Source: Narthecium ossifragum (lineage: Eukaryota; Streptophyta; Magnoliopsida; Dioscoreales; Nartheciaceae). From it: a stretch of DNA of 64,000 nucleotides. Each line of letters starts with the position of its first letter. Within the stretch, counting starts at the first letter, position 1. A program made the translations under genes and the position numbers. The stretch covers positions 21,402,047-21,466,046 of the forward strand of contig OY986965.1 in the NCBI GenBank assembly GCA_963920575.1. The letters are read 5' to 3'. Shown here piece after piece: positions 12,955-25,622 of the stretch. The notes under the pieces are model-generated. The model saw only the letters and a list, made by a program, of their open reading frames with translations. It was not told the DNA's origin and searched no databases.

Positions 12955-13085
12955 GTATGATAACACATCGCGTCCTTTTAAGGTTTTCAAAACTAAAAAT
13001 CACAGGGGAGCTTGTGAAATAAAATCCTAATCATTGGATGAAAATGAAAGGCCACGATTGCTGTTGGCAGGGGCAGCCCCCTAGT
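12955..13085 (-). repeat. terminal inverted repeat, right arm
   Basis: Complement of the left arm. It contains AAAACTAAAAATCAC, then GTGAAATAAAATCCTA, then GATGAAAATGAAAGGCC, and ends in a GGGGCAGCC-type terminus. Confidence 0.6.
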
Positions 13086-13637
13086 AGAGGATGTGGATCG
13101 AACCCAATCAATGTAGATGATTGAAGACGATTGAAAAGACCGGCTAATTATGCCCGTTTCCTCTTCTAGTAGAGGAGCATGAAACAAGCGGATGGGGAAA
13201 GAACACGTGGGATCGGGAATTAAGAATTAAGTGACTTTGGACGAAAAAATCCTTAATTCTTCTTTTAGAAGGGTATAGATTAGAAGGGTAGTTAAAAAGA
13301 GAGATCCAATCAAAGCCTCAAACTTTTTTTTTTTTAAATCACGATTTGTGTATATAGTCATATGTATTATATATGCTAATCAATCCATCAGTATCAATGA
13401 TTAAATTAATAGTGAAATTTATTGATGAAATAGAGCAATTAATTGATTTCCCACTGTCGATTAAATGATATGTGTATTATATATATATATATATATGTGT
13501 GTGATGACGTCTCGGGCAGACAATATTTATAATAAAAAAAAATAAGGATAGATACCTTTGCGTAAAAATCATTTTTGCAGGTTGAGAAAGCCTCGCATCC
13601 GCCACCTTATTAGATCCGCTGGACTACGAGAGACGTT
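13086..13637 (+). promoter_or_regulatory. upstream region of SKIP5
   Basis: AT-rich sequence with a T-run near 13325, an (AT)n/(GT)n microsatellite at about 13475-13503, and a purine-rich leader from 13555 to the ATG. The putative Pack-MULE terminus lies about 550 bp from the start codon. No defined TATA element can be singled out because of the AT repeat. Confidence 0.4.
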
Positions 13638-16600
13638 ATGGAGGAGAAGGGGAGGTGGAAGAGGCGGCGTAACGCCGTTGGCGGTGGCGGTGGCGGTGGC
13701 GCATCGTTGGCTTCGCCTGTCAATAGTTTGGACGACGGATGCCTCATGCACATCTTCAGCTTCCTCAGCCCCATGCCAGGTCCTCTCCCTTTTCGTCTCT
13801 GCTAAATTCTCTTCGAATGGGGATTTGGGGTTTTCTCAATCGGTCTTTGCACGTGGGCCGGGCGTGTTTAATTTGGATCGATAATTTTCGTTTGGCTCGA
13901 ATTAGCGTCTCATATGATTTACCGGTTAGGATCTGATATGATTTACCTGGTGGTGTTAAAGAATGGGGCTGGAAGTTTTAGGATCGCAGAGGACTGGAGT
14001 TTTTGATGTGTTATAAGATTATGATAATAGTTTCAGGTCTCAAGATTTCATTTTGAAGTGATTCTTTTAACCAATTTCAGCTGGGCTTCGATCTTTGTGG
14101 GATATCCTTATGGCGTTAGATAATTCGAGGAAGTATTAAGAGCGTGGAGGATCTCGAAACTTGCTTTATTATGAGTTCTTGTTGTATTTAAGTCTGACGA
14201 GATACCTTTCATCAAACTGCGTATAAACAATTTTAACTTTGATTGGGTATGAATGCCTTAATGAAGTATTTTCCACTTGGTTTGCTTAATATATGAGAAC
14301 ATTTTAGTAATACGGTACACAGGTTTGTGTTCTGGACACATACGCTTGATTTCTTGGTAAAGCTCTTCTGTTGGTTTTTTGGACAAGTTGCTGGTATCCG
14401 TTTTACATGCTTATTTATTCAAGGATTGGTGTTGGACTCCAGTCTTCTTATTTATCTGAGTTCGCAAGGATTCTTGCTTTAAAGCTGATGATGAATGTCT
14501 CTGTACTTATCTTAAATTGTTGGCAAGAGAACTTAGGGCAAGGAATCTACTAAACAACTAGGAAAGAGGCTGCTTGCAGAGATCTCTACTATATGGCTTG
14601 TTGTCATAGAGTAGGCTCTTCATTAAAGCCTCAACCATTCAAAACTTGACTGGCTATAAGCATTAGCGGAGCAGCTGATGATTCTGCAAGACAATGGTTC
14701 TTTTATAATTTGCAGTTGGGCTTACATCAGAAATTTTTGGTTTGCACCTAAGACTAATGCGTGGGTGACTCGTCAATATCACTTGTGTCACTTTACCTAT
14801 GTATACTTTCTCATCGGCTCTGAATTTCATTTTGCTATGTTGCTCTTAATCCGAATTGATGCCAAGACAAACCTATGGTGAGAGAATAAGCTGCATAAGA
14901 CCGAGAAGAAAGTTTGCTTATACCTAGGTTATTTGTAAAAGATGCTTTTGGAGTGGCATGGGTGGGTATGATCTTGAGAATGCATTTTCCTTTGGCTTTA
15001 ATAAGTCCTTTCAATAGAGAGAGTTCATATCTGGTGATTTTAGTTTCTTTCCAGGACCCATGGCTTTTATTGTTGATTAGCTGCATCTTGCATTTGATTG
15101 TGGGGGGATTCCAAGTACAATTTATAGGATTGTTGCACATTATTTTTCCCGATTATAATCATAAGATAAGCTTTTTAGCACACTGGTCTTGAGTCTGCAG
15201 ATCGGCATAACACGGCCCTCGTTTGCCACAGATGGTGCTACTTGGCGTGCCATCCTCGGTTATGGTTGCGCGTGGAGAGGTGTATCAGAAATTTCGGTGA
15301 ACCTGGAGTATATCCCAATCTTGAAGCTGCAATCTCTGCTGCAAGGTTAGTAGAGTTTTATTTTCTGCTGTTATGCTTTTGGTGAAAGTTGAGGAAAAAT
15401 AAAGGTTCAATTAACCTGGTGATACTTTCCTCCCCCTCCAGACCTGGTGACACTATTTTGATAGCTGCTGGTGTTAGTCATGTTGCCTGTAACATCCAAA
15501 TCAAGAAGCCTCTTTGTCTCGTAAGTCAATGCCACTGTTTTACATATAAATATTACTGACGCAGTGTGATACACATGTCTGAAAATAGATGTTACCAAAT
15601 TGCTTTGATTTCTCATTTATCATGCGCATCATATTCTTCTCGGTTCATTTATCCCACGATGAACTTCAATTGTAGTAGTGCTTCAGTTATAGAACATCTA
15701 TTATCTGTATTTGGTGCTTCCCTTGGGGCCCTGGGATAGGCTGAATGCATAATGCAGTCTTCTAAATAGGAAACCCATGCTTCCTTTTGGGCCAGGTATA
15801 GAACTAATAGACGAGGAAATAGATAGCATAAGAAAGAAACAATCGAGAAGTGAAAGCTAGGAGTTCATTGAGAACTGAGGTTCAACATATAGGATTCAGA
15901 TATATTGCAACGTGTTTCTTCTTCATATATGTGTCTGGCTATGATGTATAAATTTCTGAGAGGCACAACGTTATTTAGAAACCAGTCCTGAATTTTAGTA
16001 AAAGCTTTTTGATTGTCAACAAATATATTTCAACAGATTTGGCAATTGAACCGTAGTTGTGAATATAATCAGAGGCCTCTGTATGAAGCTGATTGAGAAT
16101 GCCTAATAAAACTTCTTCAAGTAATAACAATGGCTTTTACAACATGAATACTATATTAATGGTTTTCTACTGTATTGTGAATATATCATTCATCAACGCA
16201 AGTTTTCATTTGTTTGTTGCTTTTCTTATACAGCTGGGTGGCGGTGATCTCCCTGATGACACTGTTCTGACTTGCTCTCGTGGTTCAGACAGGTTTGCTA
16301 TTTCGACTGTGTGCTTTGCCGCCTGACAATGATAGATATAATCTTCTTGCCATACATCAGCTCCTTCGTTATATTTTTTAATGGTTTTTCATAGCTACAA
16401 AGTCATAGAACCATTTCAAGCTTGCCTTGCTTGAATGGCTTGCTGCCGTACAGGCTCTCCATGCTTTGTGGGAAATCCATATCCCTTTATTATTAACTGG
16501 TCCTCATTCTCCCTTTTCTTCTTACTATTAACTGTTGTTTTGCCTATTATCACTGTCTGAGCAGTGCATTTGAGTTTCTATCCACATGCAAGGTCGCAAA

Positions 16601-16940
16601 CCTGACAGTAAGAGCAGAGCTAGGGTGTTGCTTTCTCCATCGCCATGGAAGGCTGACCATTGAAGGGTGTGTTCTTCAATGTGAAGAGAACCCTCTGGAC
16701 TATCTCTCGTATCCAATTGTGAGCACAGCTAGCAACTGTGCCACGATCACATCAGCATTGAAGGGGCAAGCTGACTGCGTCACGGTTTCAAGAACGCGAA
16801 TCGAAGGCGGTGCTAAGGCAGTGCAGACAATTGGGAACCTGGTATTGCAGCGTGTGAGGGCCATCTATGCTCGCAAAACCATCCTTTTCTGGTTTGAAGT
16901 TGGGGAACAGATAACCACTCGCTCCGCCCCTTGTATGTAA
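13638..16940 (+). CDS. SKIP5: F-box protein SKIP5 (SKP1-interacting partner 5), five exons
   Basis: Exons are 13638-13779, 15201-15345, 15442-15520, 16234-16292 and 16565-16940. All introns are GT..AG and the phases join cleanly to 266 codons plus TAA, close to the roughly 270 residues usual for SKIP5. A glycine run at residues 15-21 precedes an F-box starting at LDDGCLMHIFSFLSP (residues 31-45) and continuing across the first junction into ALVCHRW. The rest reads as a right-handed beta-helix: PGDTILIAAG, PDDTVLTCSRGSD, ANLTVRAELGCC, LTIEGCVLQCE and SRTRIEGGAKAV are diagnostic of SKIP5. The F-box binds SKP1/ASK in SCF ubiquitin ligases and the helix is the presumed substrate module. The first ATG after the leader was chosen because it is in frame with the F-box. 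Intron 1 (1421 bp) is the largest. It is convergent with the SINAT gene downstream. No lesion was seen. Confidence 0.93.
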
Positions 16941-17822
16941 AACTGCTCATCAACTGCTTGTAATATTTCTTGAAAGAAGTAGCTCTGTGTTGTCTTCGAT
17001 GTGAAGCTTGTAGCATAAACTTATTTATGATAGGCAAGCTAGCTCATCATCTGTGAGCTCTCTTCGTACCAAAAGCTCTTAATATTGAGATGCTGACCAC
17101 CCCCTCTCTAGCAGTCTAGCACATAAGCTTCGCAGTGTAGTTGAGAAATGTAAACTTCATTGAAAGAGGGTTATGTATCTTGATACTTATGTTGAATGAA
17201 ACTTGCTTGTTCTATGCTTGGAATGATTTCGCGAGTCCCTTCTGCCATGGAAACAAACTTTAAACATGCTTATGTGACCTGGGAATTCAGGATATATAAC
17301 ATGTTCATAAAGTCTTATGTTGCCTATCTGTAATTGATACAAGCCAAACTTCTGTTTGTAAATTATGCCCATGAAAGACTATAATTTTTAGCCTGGCTTG
17401 ACATAACGCTGGTTAAAGAACTGATGCAACCATTTAAAACGGCAATAAGATAAACATCATGATGCACTATCAGCAGAAGGTAATGAAATGGCTCCATTGA
17501 GCCCCTCAAATATATTACTTAAGCCCTGAGTTGGAAAACTGTTTTTTAAGTCTTCCGAAAGGAAGATACCCTACCCATGGCTCTCTAACAAAATATAGCT
17601 TACACTGAGGAACCAATACTATAAATCAGCAGCAAGGGTCTTTAGATGTAGCATTCGACTGGCACTGATTTCAGGTCTTTCCACTCATGTAATCGTGTAT
17701 GACTTCCAGCAAAGAGAGCTTGCCTTCAAAGCAATGCAAAAATACATGATCTGGATAGACAAGTGATTTTGCTCTGACCTACCACCGTAATAAGCAGAGA
17801 CGGCAAACAGAGACAGAAAGTG
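16941..17822. other. convergent 3' regions of SKIP5 and SINAT
   Basis: Holds the presumed 3' UTRs of both genes. AT-rich; no further coding region or repeat was recognised. Confidence 0.5.
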
Positions 17823-20010
17823 TCACTGTTCCTTCCAAATCCTTCCAGTCACCCTTAGCTTCAACTCCTTCCTGTCCCCGCCGGAGAAGAAGAGGGCCAT
17901 GTTCCGCTGGATGACAAGACCATCATAACTATCACGCACCTTCCTATGGCTGTCCCTGATGCTTCTGGGAACCCCCTGCCATATCATCTTACGCCCATTC
18001 CCTCCAACCTCGAGGCTGTAGCTGTAGTTCTTGGCTTCAGTATCATCCCCCATAAAGCGCAAGAATGCTATATAAACAGGAGCCACGCCAAGCTGAAATG
18101 CTTCGAAATGGAGGCAAAAGTACTGGCCAAAGCAGCTAAAAACCTATAAAGATGACAAAAAAAATGATCTTAAATTGCTGAAATCGGGTGACAAAGTTAT
18201 ATAAAGCAAATCACATAAACCAGGGGAGAAAACACGTAAATAATGATGAGACTAACAAAGACGTAAAACTAACTGTGCATAAACACAGCACTAGCCTTTA
18301 TCTTTTTTTAAGAGATGAAAATATATATGAAGTAAATCAGGTGAAAAAAATCAAGTAAATAATAACTAGAAATTTACAAACAAAAATGTAAAACTAAATG
18401 TGCATAATCACAGTACTAGACTTTCTGTTTTGCAAGAGTTGAGCCTTTGGCCCTATCTTAGAGTCTAACTAAACTTAACCAATGCCTTGGCAATGCTGAA
18501 CACTAGCTAGGGTCACAAACTTTAATGAGGGTCAAGCCCCCAATATCTCCCCGCTGGGGTCACACCCTTAGACACCAATACCTAGGTACAATAACAGACC
18601 AAAGCTGCTTTATCAACGTTATAGCTCAATGCATAAAATAATCAAGTTAGAAACCCAAGCTTGTAAATAGAGCCAAACATGACAACTTTGGAAAATATTA
18701 AAGAGCAAGTGTATAAGGTATTGGAATATGCAGTAGCTGCTCATTTGAGATGGATAACCCTCCAGTACAATGTGTCTCCTACCCCTACTTCCAATCAGAA
18801 GAAGCGTAACTTGGATGAGTCATGCATCCAAGATGATTATAGGATAATGCAGCCACAATATTTAACAAGATAGTGTATTCAAACCCCAAATATAGACGGC
18901 AGTGATTAGTACCGTTAGCATCCATGTAGCATTCTCCACCTCATGTGGGTTTGATTTCACATATCGATGATTGAAAGTGCTCCCATTATGCATGTCAACC
19001 TTGTGATCATCTTTAAGATGACTAACCAAATAAGGAATATCTCCAACGACAGTGCACTCTGATCCAGCATAGGGACAACTGTACGGTCTAAACGAGCACT
19101 GTGATTCATGCTTCAGCTTGCAGTAGTAAGGGAAAATGCCCATACAACCAAAGTTCTGATATTTGCATGGCAGTTCGAGAGAAGCTGCCACCTTCTCCAA
19201 AGCAAGACATCTTATATTTCCTAGTTCATGCCTGCAGGTAGGGCACCTGTTATGAACTCTAGGCTTGCATCCCGAACATATTGTATGCCCATTTGAACAC
19301 TGGATCAGCAAGAAAAAGGACAATATAAGAAAAAATCAGTCTCATTTTTCCTAAAAGTGCAAAGGATGACAATATTTTTGCCTAGCATAAAAGCAACACC
19401 ATGAATATCTAACAATCTGCAAGAAAATAGATGCTTGTGAGCACAAAATAACGAGCACGCTGCGGTTGTCACAGTAGGCTAGAATTAGAAGGTACAAAGA
19501 TATTAGTTCAACCAGGCAGGCAACATTGATCTAAATCCACAAGATGCTGATTGACAGAATTTCCGCAGATTCTAGCTGTCCAAAAATCAGTCTATGAAAG
19601 ATTTGCAGGACATAACTCTCACAGTTAGCTGAAACTGCATAACTTTTACACACAATACAGAGTGACATAATATGAAAAACCAAAAGCACAAAGAATACAA
19701 ATAACAAACTTATGCAAATAATCACTGGAAAAGATAACGAGTGAATTACAATAAAACAGGCAAAACATACATCTCTAGATATTCTCCAGACAAGACGTAC
19801 CTGATGAATTGGTGGATACATGGCACTTAAACAAACAGGACATTCCAGGAGTTCACGAACACTGCTAACAACGGATACATTTGGTTTTGGCGGATGTTGA
19901 ACATGGTCATTACAATGCTCAGCCACTTCTATCATGTCTTCATTTTTGGGTGGATCAATGACATCAGGGCTGACTCTCATATCATCAAAGTAACTATTGC
20001 CAGATGCCAT
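17823..20010 (-). CDS. SINAT: SINA/SIAH-type RING E3 ubiquitin ligase (SINAT family), three coding exons
   Basis: Coding exons on the minus strand are 20010-19801, 19299-18913 and 18143-17823, giving 305 codons plus TGA (family members are about 300-330). The RING-HC finger uses C57 and C60 (ECPVC), then C71, H75, C78, C81 (CSNGHTICSGC), then C89 and C92 (CPTC). It is split by intron 1. The SIAH zinc fingers follow (CKYQNFGC.., CSFRPYSCPYAGSEC.., HLKDDH). The C-terminal substrate-binding domain follows, including FNHRYVKSNPHEVENATWML, then NYSYSLEVGGNGRK, and it ends in VTGRIWKEQ. SINAT proteins dimerise and ubiquitinate substrates such as NAC and brassinosteroid-pathway factors in plants. 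Phases and splice sites are consistent and the gene looks intact. Which SINAT paralogue it is cannot be settled here. Confidence 0.94.
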
Positions 20011-21990
20011 AATTAGAGATTAGTGCATAAGGTGATGATCCTGTTGAAAGAACAATGAAGTCAAGCCCACTTCATTCTGCTTCAATTGTGCTCACCATGG
20101 TATCCATCTGATTCAAGTTTATAATAACAATCAAGAGCACATGAAACATAAGATGTACAATGCTTGACACAAATTTCAAACAAGCAAATGTAACAGTTCA
20201 GACAAACATAGGCATCATATGGCCCAACTATTTTAGCTTAACAGACTAGACCCCAGCATATACTATATGCATGAGATCAGGTGATGAGGGAATTAAGTAG
20301 CAACTAGGAAAAGGGCAATTCAAGCCAACTAGCCAAGCTCATGCATGGACAGGAGTTTCCTGTCTATTTTTTCGTATTATTTCCTTTGGCAACAGGGGCC
20401 TTCATATGTATCCACTGCATAGTACCAGAAGAAGGTTGGCCATTCAGAGGGCCATCAGGGGCATGTCATCCCCCAAAAACTTCTTATACAGGATATATAC
20501 AGCAAACAATATTATCTTTCTCAAGAGACATTAACACCCATTTCTTGCGCAAAAGAACAATTAACTTATTCACAGTAGATTGGAAGTTACATGAGAGAAG
20601 ATGCAACAAAGCCTGAATGGCTCACTGACACAATAAATCAAAAACGAGATGATGAAGAAAGAATGATCCAAATGGGAAACAAAGCTTACAGTACTACCAG
20701 TGTAAATTAAGATGTTCTTTAGCAATACTGTAAAATGAACCTATATATCATAACATGGAATAACTCAACACCTTTAATCCATAGTTTCCAAAACTACCTA
20801 GGTACAGATCATAACTGTCAAATTTCCACCAGATCTAAGTATAACATTCTTCCTTGGTGACAACTACATGTTTTCAAGATCACAAAACAAAGAGACTCAT
20901 GAATCCCATTATTGCTCCTTTCTATACTTTAGTCATATGGAGGCCTACAAATCTTCTACAAGGTTTCAGTCTGTAAATATTTTCTTTTATTTGTCCAATT
21001 TAATCTACTGTCTCTTACTCCAGTAAATGTTTCCCAAACACGCTCACACACACAACTCTAAAAACTACAGGTATTAATGGTGATTCATTATAAACATTAA
21101 GAACTATGGAAAGATTTGTCCATCAGAAGCACAATTTTGACTGAAAATGCACTGATGACAGCTCCGGAGGTCTTTTTCTGACAATGCCGTTATAGAACTA
21201 GCCAGCAGCCAACCATACAGATTCAACGAAATGTCTGCTGGAAAACATGAGATTTAAATTCTGACCCTAAACCGAGACCATATCACATTCTTGAGGCAAC
21301 CTATGTGCTAAATACTAACTTACTTAAATAACACTTGTGCACATGAGTCTTTAGAACCTCTATCCGCCTCAGATTCCCTTCTAGGTAGATAACAAAATAA
21401 AACGCAATCTGTCACAAGTGAAGGACATGGCGTGGAGTGGCATACGAATCACAGGAACATATATACGCATAAAAAAACATGGATCTTTCGTGCATTAAAA
21501 ACCCGCAACAAACAAGAAAAGAAAAGAAAAAAGCAAGCACGCATCTTTATCAAACCAAACCACGTCAAATAGAGAGCTCAAACAAGCCACATTGTTCAAA
21601 TCCATCATGAAATTTAAGGAAAAAATACTAGATCTAAATTCAAACCCAATCTTTATAGGAAAGAAACAAGAAAAAGCAACAAAACAAGAACCCCTATATC
21701 AAATCCACCACAAAAAACATTACAACATCCAATAAAACATCAAAACAATTTAAAACACTCAAAAGTTCAATCTTTTGCATGATTATAACCCCAGAAGACC
21801 ACAAATAGCTAACATTTCTGCAGCATTGACACATCCATACCTCTGGACACGGTCGCAAAGAACTCCCCCCAAAGAATGCCGAACGAGGAATTCAAGCAAC
21901 GCGCGTCTACGAGAGCGAGGGGAAGAAGACGATTCGAATTAAAGCGGTTGATCGATGGGATCTCTCTCTAGGGCCTAAGCCCTTCTCTTT
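20011..21990 (-). other. SINAT 5' leader with a 1.8-kb intron
   Basis: On the minus strand the sequence just before the ATG is preceded by a CAACAG acceptor (exon edge at 20040). A candidate donor, GTCCAGAG followed by GTATGG, lies with the intron edge at 21840. A pyrimidine-rich presumptive first leader exon occupies about 21841-21990. The interval between is AT-rich with no ORF of note. Large leader introns are common in plant SINAT genes; the exact transcription start is not visible. Confidence 0.6.
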
Positions 21991-22514
21991 GGTAGAAAAG
22001 GACAAAAGGAGCGGAGTGAGGTGTGGTGCCCCCACGGCTTCTCGAAGTCCTTAAACTAGTACCGGTCTCATCGGCCTATGAAGACGGTGGGACCCACACG
22101 TTTCCACGCTCGGCGAGGCAATGTAAGCCGTACTAATTCCACTTGCGGTCTGCTGCGCCTGCGGAACCGGTTAGCTAGGGCGCACCGATTTCAGGTTACC
22201 GGGACAGTGTTTTTGTCTTTTACTGCGGGGGTAGATTAGATAAAATAGGGGTGAAAGGGACGAGGAAATCGAGTTTATACTTTTTGGATATTTTTAGTTA
22301 GGAAAAGTTATTAGTTACTCAATGAGGTGCTGCTGAAAAATTTGAAAGCTTTGGGCGGCTCAGTATCCGACAAGGCCGGCATGTTAGGATTGGGAGAAGA
22401 GATGGGTCCACGCTTTCTGCGTTTGGTTCAGGGTTAAACCCCATTCCAATCCCCTCGAATGGGGGAGGGGGAGGTTTTGGGGTTAACGGGAGGTTATCTC
22501 CATTTTTTTGGCTT
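21991..22514. other. presumed SINAT promoter region
   Basis: GC-richer than its surroundings (to about 22200), then AT-rich. No coding sequence recognised. Confidence 0.35.
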
Positions 22515-22972
22515 AAGTTTCTCTCTCACTTATATCATTTCATTTATCTTAATATTATTTTGATGATATCAATATATAAAGAATGATCAAATAATAGTTT
22601 TTTACATGATGTGGACCAATCATGATATGACATGTGGTATGTGGGATCCACTTATATTAATATTTTGTAATGAAAACATGTTATTTATATTATTTAATAC
22701 ATTACGCGTAAGAAAATGTTTTACGCATTTAGACTTTTTTATACGCTTCTAAAAATACATACAAATATTTTTCTGAGGGTATAAAAATTTTTATGTGCAT
22801 AGTAAAATTTTTTATACGTGTTTATTTTTCTACGTGTAAATATTTTTATGAGCCCATAAACATTTTTTGGTCATATCATGATTGGTCTACATCATACAAA
22901 AAAAATTTTTATATTATTTAAATAATATATATTAAAATAATATTATTATATTAATATAAGTGGGTCCGTATA
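22515..22972. mobile_element. foldback MITE
   Basis: The left arm (to about 22645) and the right arm (from about 22860) are inverted repeats. The clearest shared core is GACCAATCATGATATGAC against GTCATATCATGATTGGTC. The outer parts CTTATAT..AATATTATTTT also pair. The loop is AT-rich and carries several ACGTGTA / TTTATG words. No ORF. The target duplication is obscured by AT richness. Confidence 0.65.
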
Positions 22973-23439
22973 TGGATGCATTGGTATGTACGACCATGCC
23001 ACGTCACCATGCTATACCATGTGACGATGCGATCATTCTTAGCGTCCACCGTAGATAGAGGTCACATATACGTCGCCGGCCCTCAACACCGCCGAGTAAA
23101 AACGCCCTCAACACCATCGAGCCATATGACCCAGTGGAGGACGGGCGGGGCATCGTTGCCGATGATGGCAGAGGAGAATGTGTTTGCCGGAGATGGCAAA
23201 TAAGCGGGCATTGATAGGAAAAGGATTCGTCGGTGGAGGCATCAAACAGGACGGGTGATGTGGTAATAGTATACTTTCTTATAATATATGTTTACTCTAT
23301 TTTATGTAATAATATAATAGTATAAATTTTATTCGATTCAACATACAAATATCAAAAACTTAATTTAATAGTGGAATAGAAAAAGATGAATTAGTCGGTG
23401 TTTTGAAAATTGATTGCAACCAAAATTGATTGCGGGAGT
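22973..23439. other. intergenic, no gene recognised
   Basis: Contains a short GC-rich island (23035-23200) with a small ORF of no recognisable family, then AT-rich sequence. Confidence 0.35.
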
Positions 23440-23950
23440 GTGCAACCAATCCATTAATTGATTGCAGGTCAGAAATATACATATAATTTGCAGAGGCAGT
23501 TGAGCCAAGTAGATAGTTGAAGGGTGGGATATCCGGAAACCAAGTAAATAGCCTGAAAACAGTGCCAAAAAGTTACATTAACTGAGTTAATAGAATAAAG
23601 AAATAATAATTGTCCTCAAAAGTCACTGAGTAAGTTTGGTGTTTACAAAGAACAGTCTTCCAACTCAAAATCAGCTGCTGGTCGAAGAAGATTACGGACT
23701 CAACTTATGCTAGAATATCAAATATTCTTACCAAGTGATCCGCAACAGTACCACCACCATTGCAGGATCTCCCAGTGACTCCAGCAGAAAAATCAGCACC
23801 ATTAGGGTAATAATTTGCCTTTGCCAATGTCACGAGATTGTTGTTGTTCCCCCGATCAACCAATAAGTCTCCGAACACAAAATAAGCCGGGACCTGAGTT
23901 TCAGCAACCAATCGATCACTCAAGAGGAACAATGAGATCATCAAGCCCAC
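23440..23950 (-). pseudogene. GDSL esterase/lipase fragment (exon 1 and part of exon 2)
   Basis: Exon 1 (23950-23732) encodes a hydrophobic start, then VPAYFVFGDLLVDRGNNN, then LAKANYYPNGADF and GR.CNGGGTVADHL. This is the N-terminal block of plant GDSL lipases, secreted hydrolases with an SGNH fold. The block I nucleophile position, normally FGDS, reads FGDL here. Exon 1 ends at an intact donor (TTG/GTAAGA). A candidate exon 2 starts at 23552 after TTTTCAG. It first reads GYLLGF and then needs a one-base shift to continue as DIPPFNYLLGSTASANYM. Later exons with blocks III and V are absent. The gene is truncated, frameshifted and catalytically dead. Confidence 0.8.
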
Positions 23951-24750
23951 GAGAAGACTAGCCGTGAATGTCTATGGAGAATTCAATGCTTCCCAAAAGA
24001 GGAAGGATGGTGTTTGCACGAGATACTTCATCTTGGTCCTAATACACATCATCCTTATATAGCAGGATGGTTATAAGTTAACCATCATGTTGTCCTATGT
24101 GAAACCTACGTGAAGAGGGTTATCCTATGTGGAACCTACACGGAGGGGATAGTGGGGGAAGGGGGAAGTTAATGAGGAGAGGGGGGTTAGTGAGAAGTTA
24201 TTGAGGGAGGTGGGGAGAGAAGGTGGTGATTACCCTGCCAGATGACAGGAAGGCTTACTAGAACTTAGATAGGAGGGGATTCAAATGGCTGGTCAAGTAG
24301 AGGCCCGTCCTATGTACATAAGTTTGATATTAAATCCTATTTTTGTTTCCATTGCGTATCATATCAAGCTAATTTGTTGTTTCCTTGGAGTATCGTGTAG
24401 CTGGCTAATTAGTTTTTTTTTGTATTCGTACATGAGCTAGCGTGTAACCTGTCTTGAGGTTCTATTTGAATAGGTAAGCTTAAAAAGCCGCATCTAAAAT
24501 CAGCCTATCATCCTCAGGGTATTAACAACTAAAACAGAAACATGACGGTCCCTCAAAAGAACCCCAATTGTTAAAAACTCATGAGGAAACGAGTTCAGAA
24601 ATAGCATCAAAAACAAGAAAAATTAATATAATTTTTGCATTAGCCACGCCATCAAATCCTCTCTTTGATTCCCATGTAACTTCCGTTCTCGGACTCTTGC
24701 ATACTTTTCATGTTTTTACAGTAATTGAGTGTGTAATCTGGATTTAAAGA
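23951..24750. other. intergenic, no gene recognised
   Basis: Includes a G-rich stretch (24115-24235) and AT-rich sequence. No supported feature. Confidence 0.35.
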
Positions 24751-25010
24751 CCTCGTTTAATACGGGATTAACTTAATTCTAAATTAAGATATTTTATTTT
24801 AGATTTTGGAAATAATTTAATAATAATTACTTAAAATAAAGAAAAAGTAGAGTAAAAACATGAAAATAACTTTGTAATGATTGAAATAAAGGAAATTGTG
24901 TTTGAGGTTAGGGATGAAATAAGTAGTGGGTTCAGAAATATTTTAAAAATATTTTTTCTTTAATCCAGATTAAAGGTTATTTTTTAAATTTAGTCACGTA
25001 TCAAATGGGC
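24751..25010. mobile_element. MITE, copy 1 of a family also at 61372-61591
   Basis: Imperfect terminal inverted repeats: the left end CCTCGTTTAATACGGGATTA pairs with the complement of the right end GTCACGTATCAAATGGGC. The interior, read in reverse, matches 61380-61590 through shared words such as CACTACTTATTTCA, ATCATTACAAAGTTATT and CTCTACTTTTTC. No ORF. The target duplication is not clear. Confidence 0.6.
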
Positions 25011-25584
25011 TATTTTTGTGTTCTCAACCGTATTTTTGACTCAAAGTCATGCAGCTGACTCGGATAGCAAGTGGTTATTGGTTCATCAAGTACTAATGAG
25101 TGCATACAAAACTTCTCTTTTGATTACTAATAGGAAACAATAGGAATTCGATTGATATTTTGCTCAAAATTAATATCAGTGTCTTGTCATGCCACTTTTG
25201 ACAACCCACCCATCATCTCTCCACACGTTGAGAGATGTTGCCATTTGAGTTTTCGGATCTACAATACCATTTGCCCCAAAGGCTCCAACAGGCTGGGAAC
25301 CAAGGTTATCTTGTGGACAACAGCCAATAGAAATGGGTAGGAGGTTTGGGTGGGACCTAGGGGTTTCGGTGGTGTTTTTTTGGGTGGCCAGCCAATGGGA
25401 GACCCCTAGGATAATAGGTATTTTAAGTGGTGTTTGATGTGGTTGGTTGCACGAATCGCTGGTGTCTGATCTTGAGGTACATGTATCGTAGGATGCCACG
25501 ATGCATGCATCGGCCATCTAATGCTGGTGTTTGGTTTGCCTTTGAGATTATATGATGCAACATTATTTATATAATGTTCATATT

Positions 25585-25622
<38 letters not shown>

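Larger units (their letters stand above)
9219..13085. mobile_element. putative Pack-MULE-like element carrying gene fragments
   Basis: Two inverted copies of a 100-120-bp sequence bound this stretch (about 9219-9335 and 12955-13085), sharing for example TTTCATTTTCATCCAATGG and its complement. Between them are non-adjacent pieces of unrelated plant genes (10441-10800), a GC-rich end block (9340-9640) and otherwise AT-rich filler. Terminal inverted repeats around captured gene pieces are the definition of a Pack-MULE. I could not find a clear 9-bp target duplication, so the element class is an inference. Two independent insertions of one MITE in opposite orientation would look similar. Confidence 0.5.

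Noticed and set aside
12612..12960. Small ORFs on both strands at the right end of the Pack-MULE-like region
   Set aside because: No family resemblance, and opposite-strand frames overlap; may be captured exon sequence but cannot be supported.
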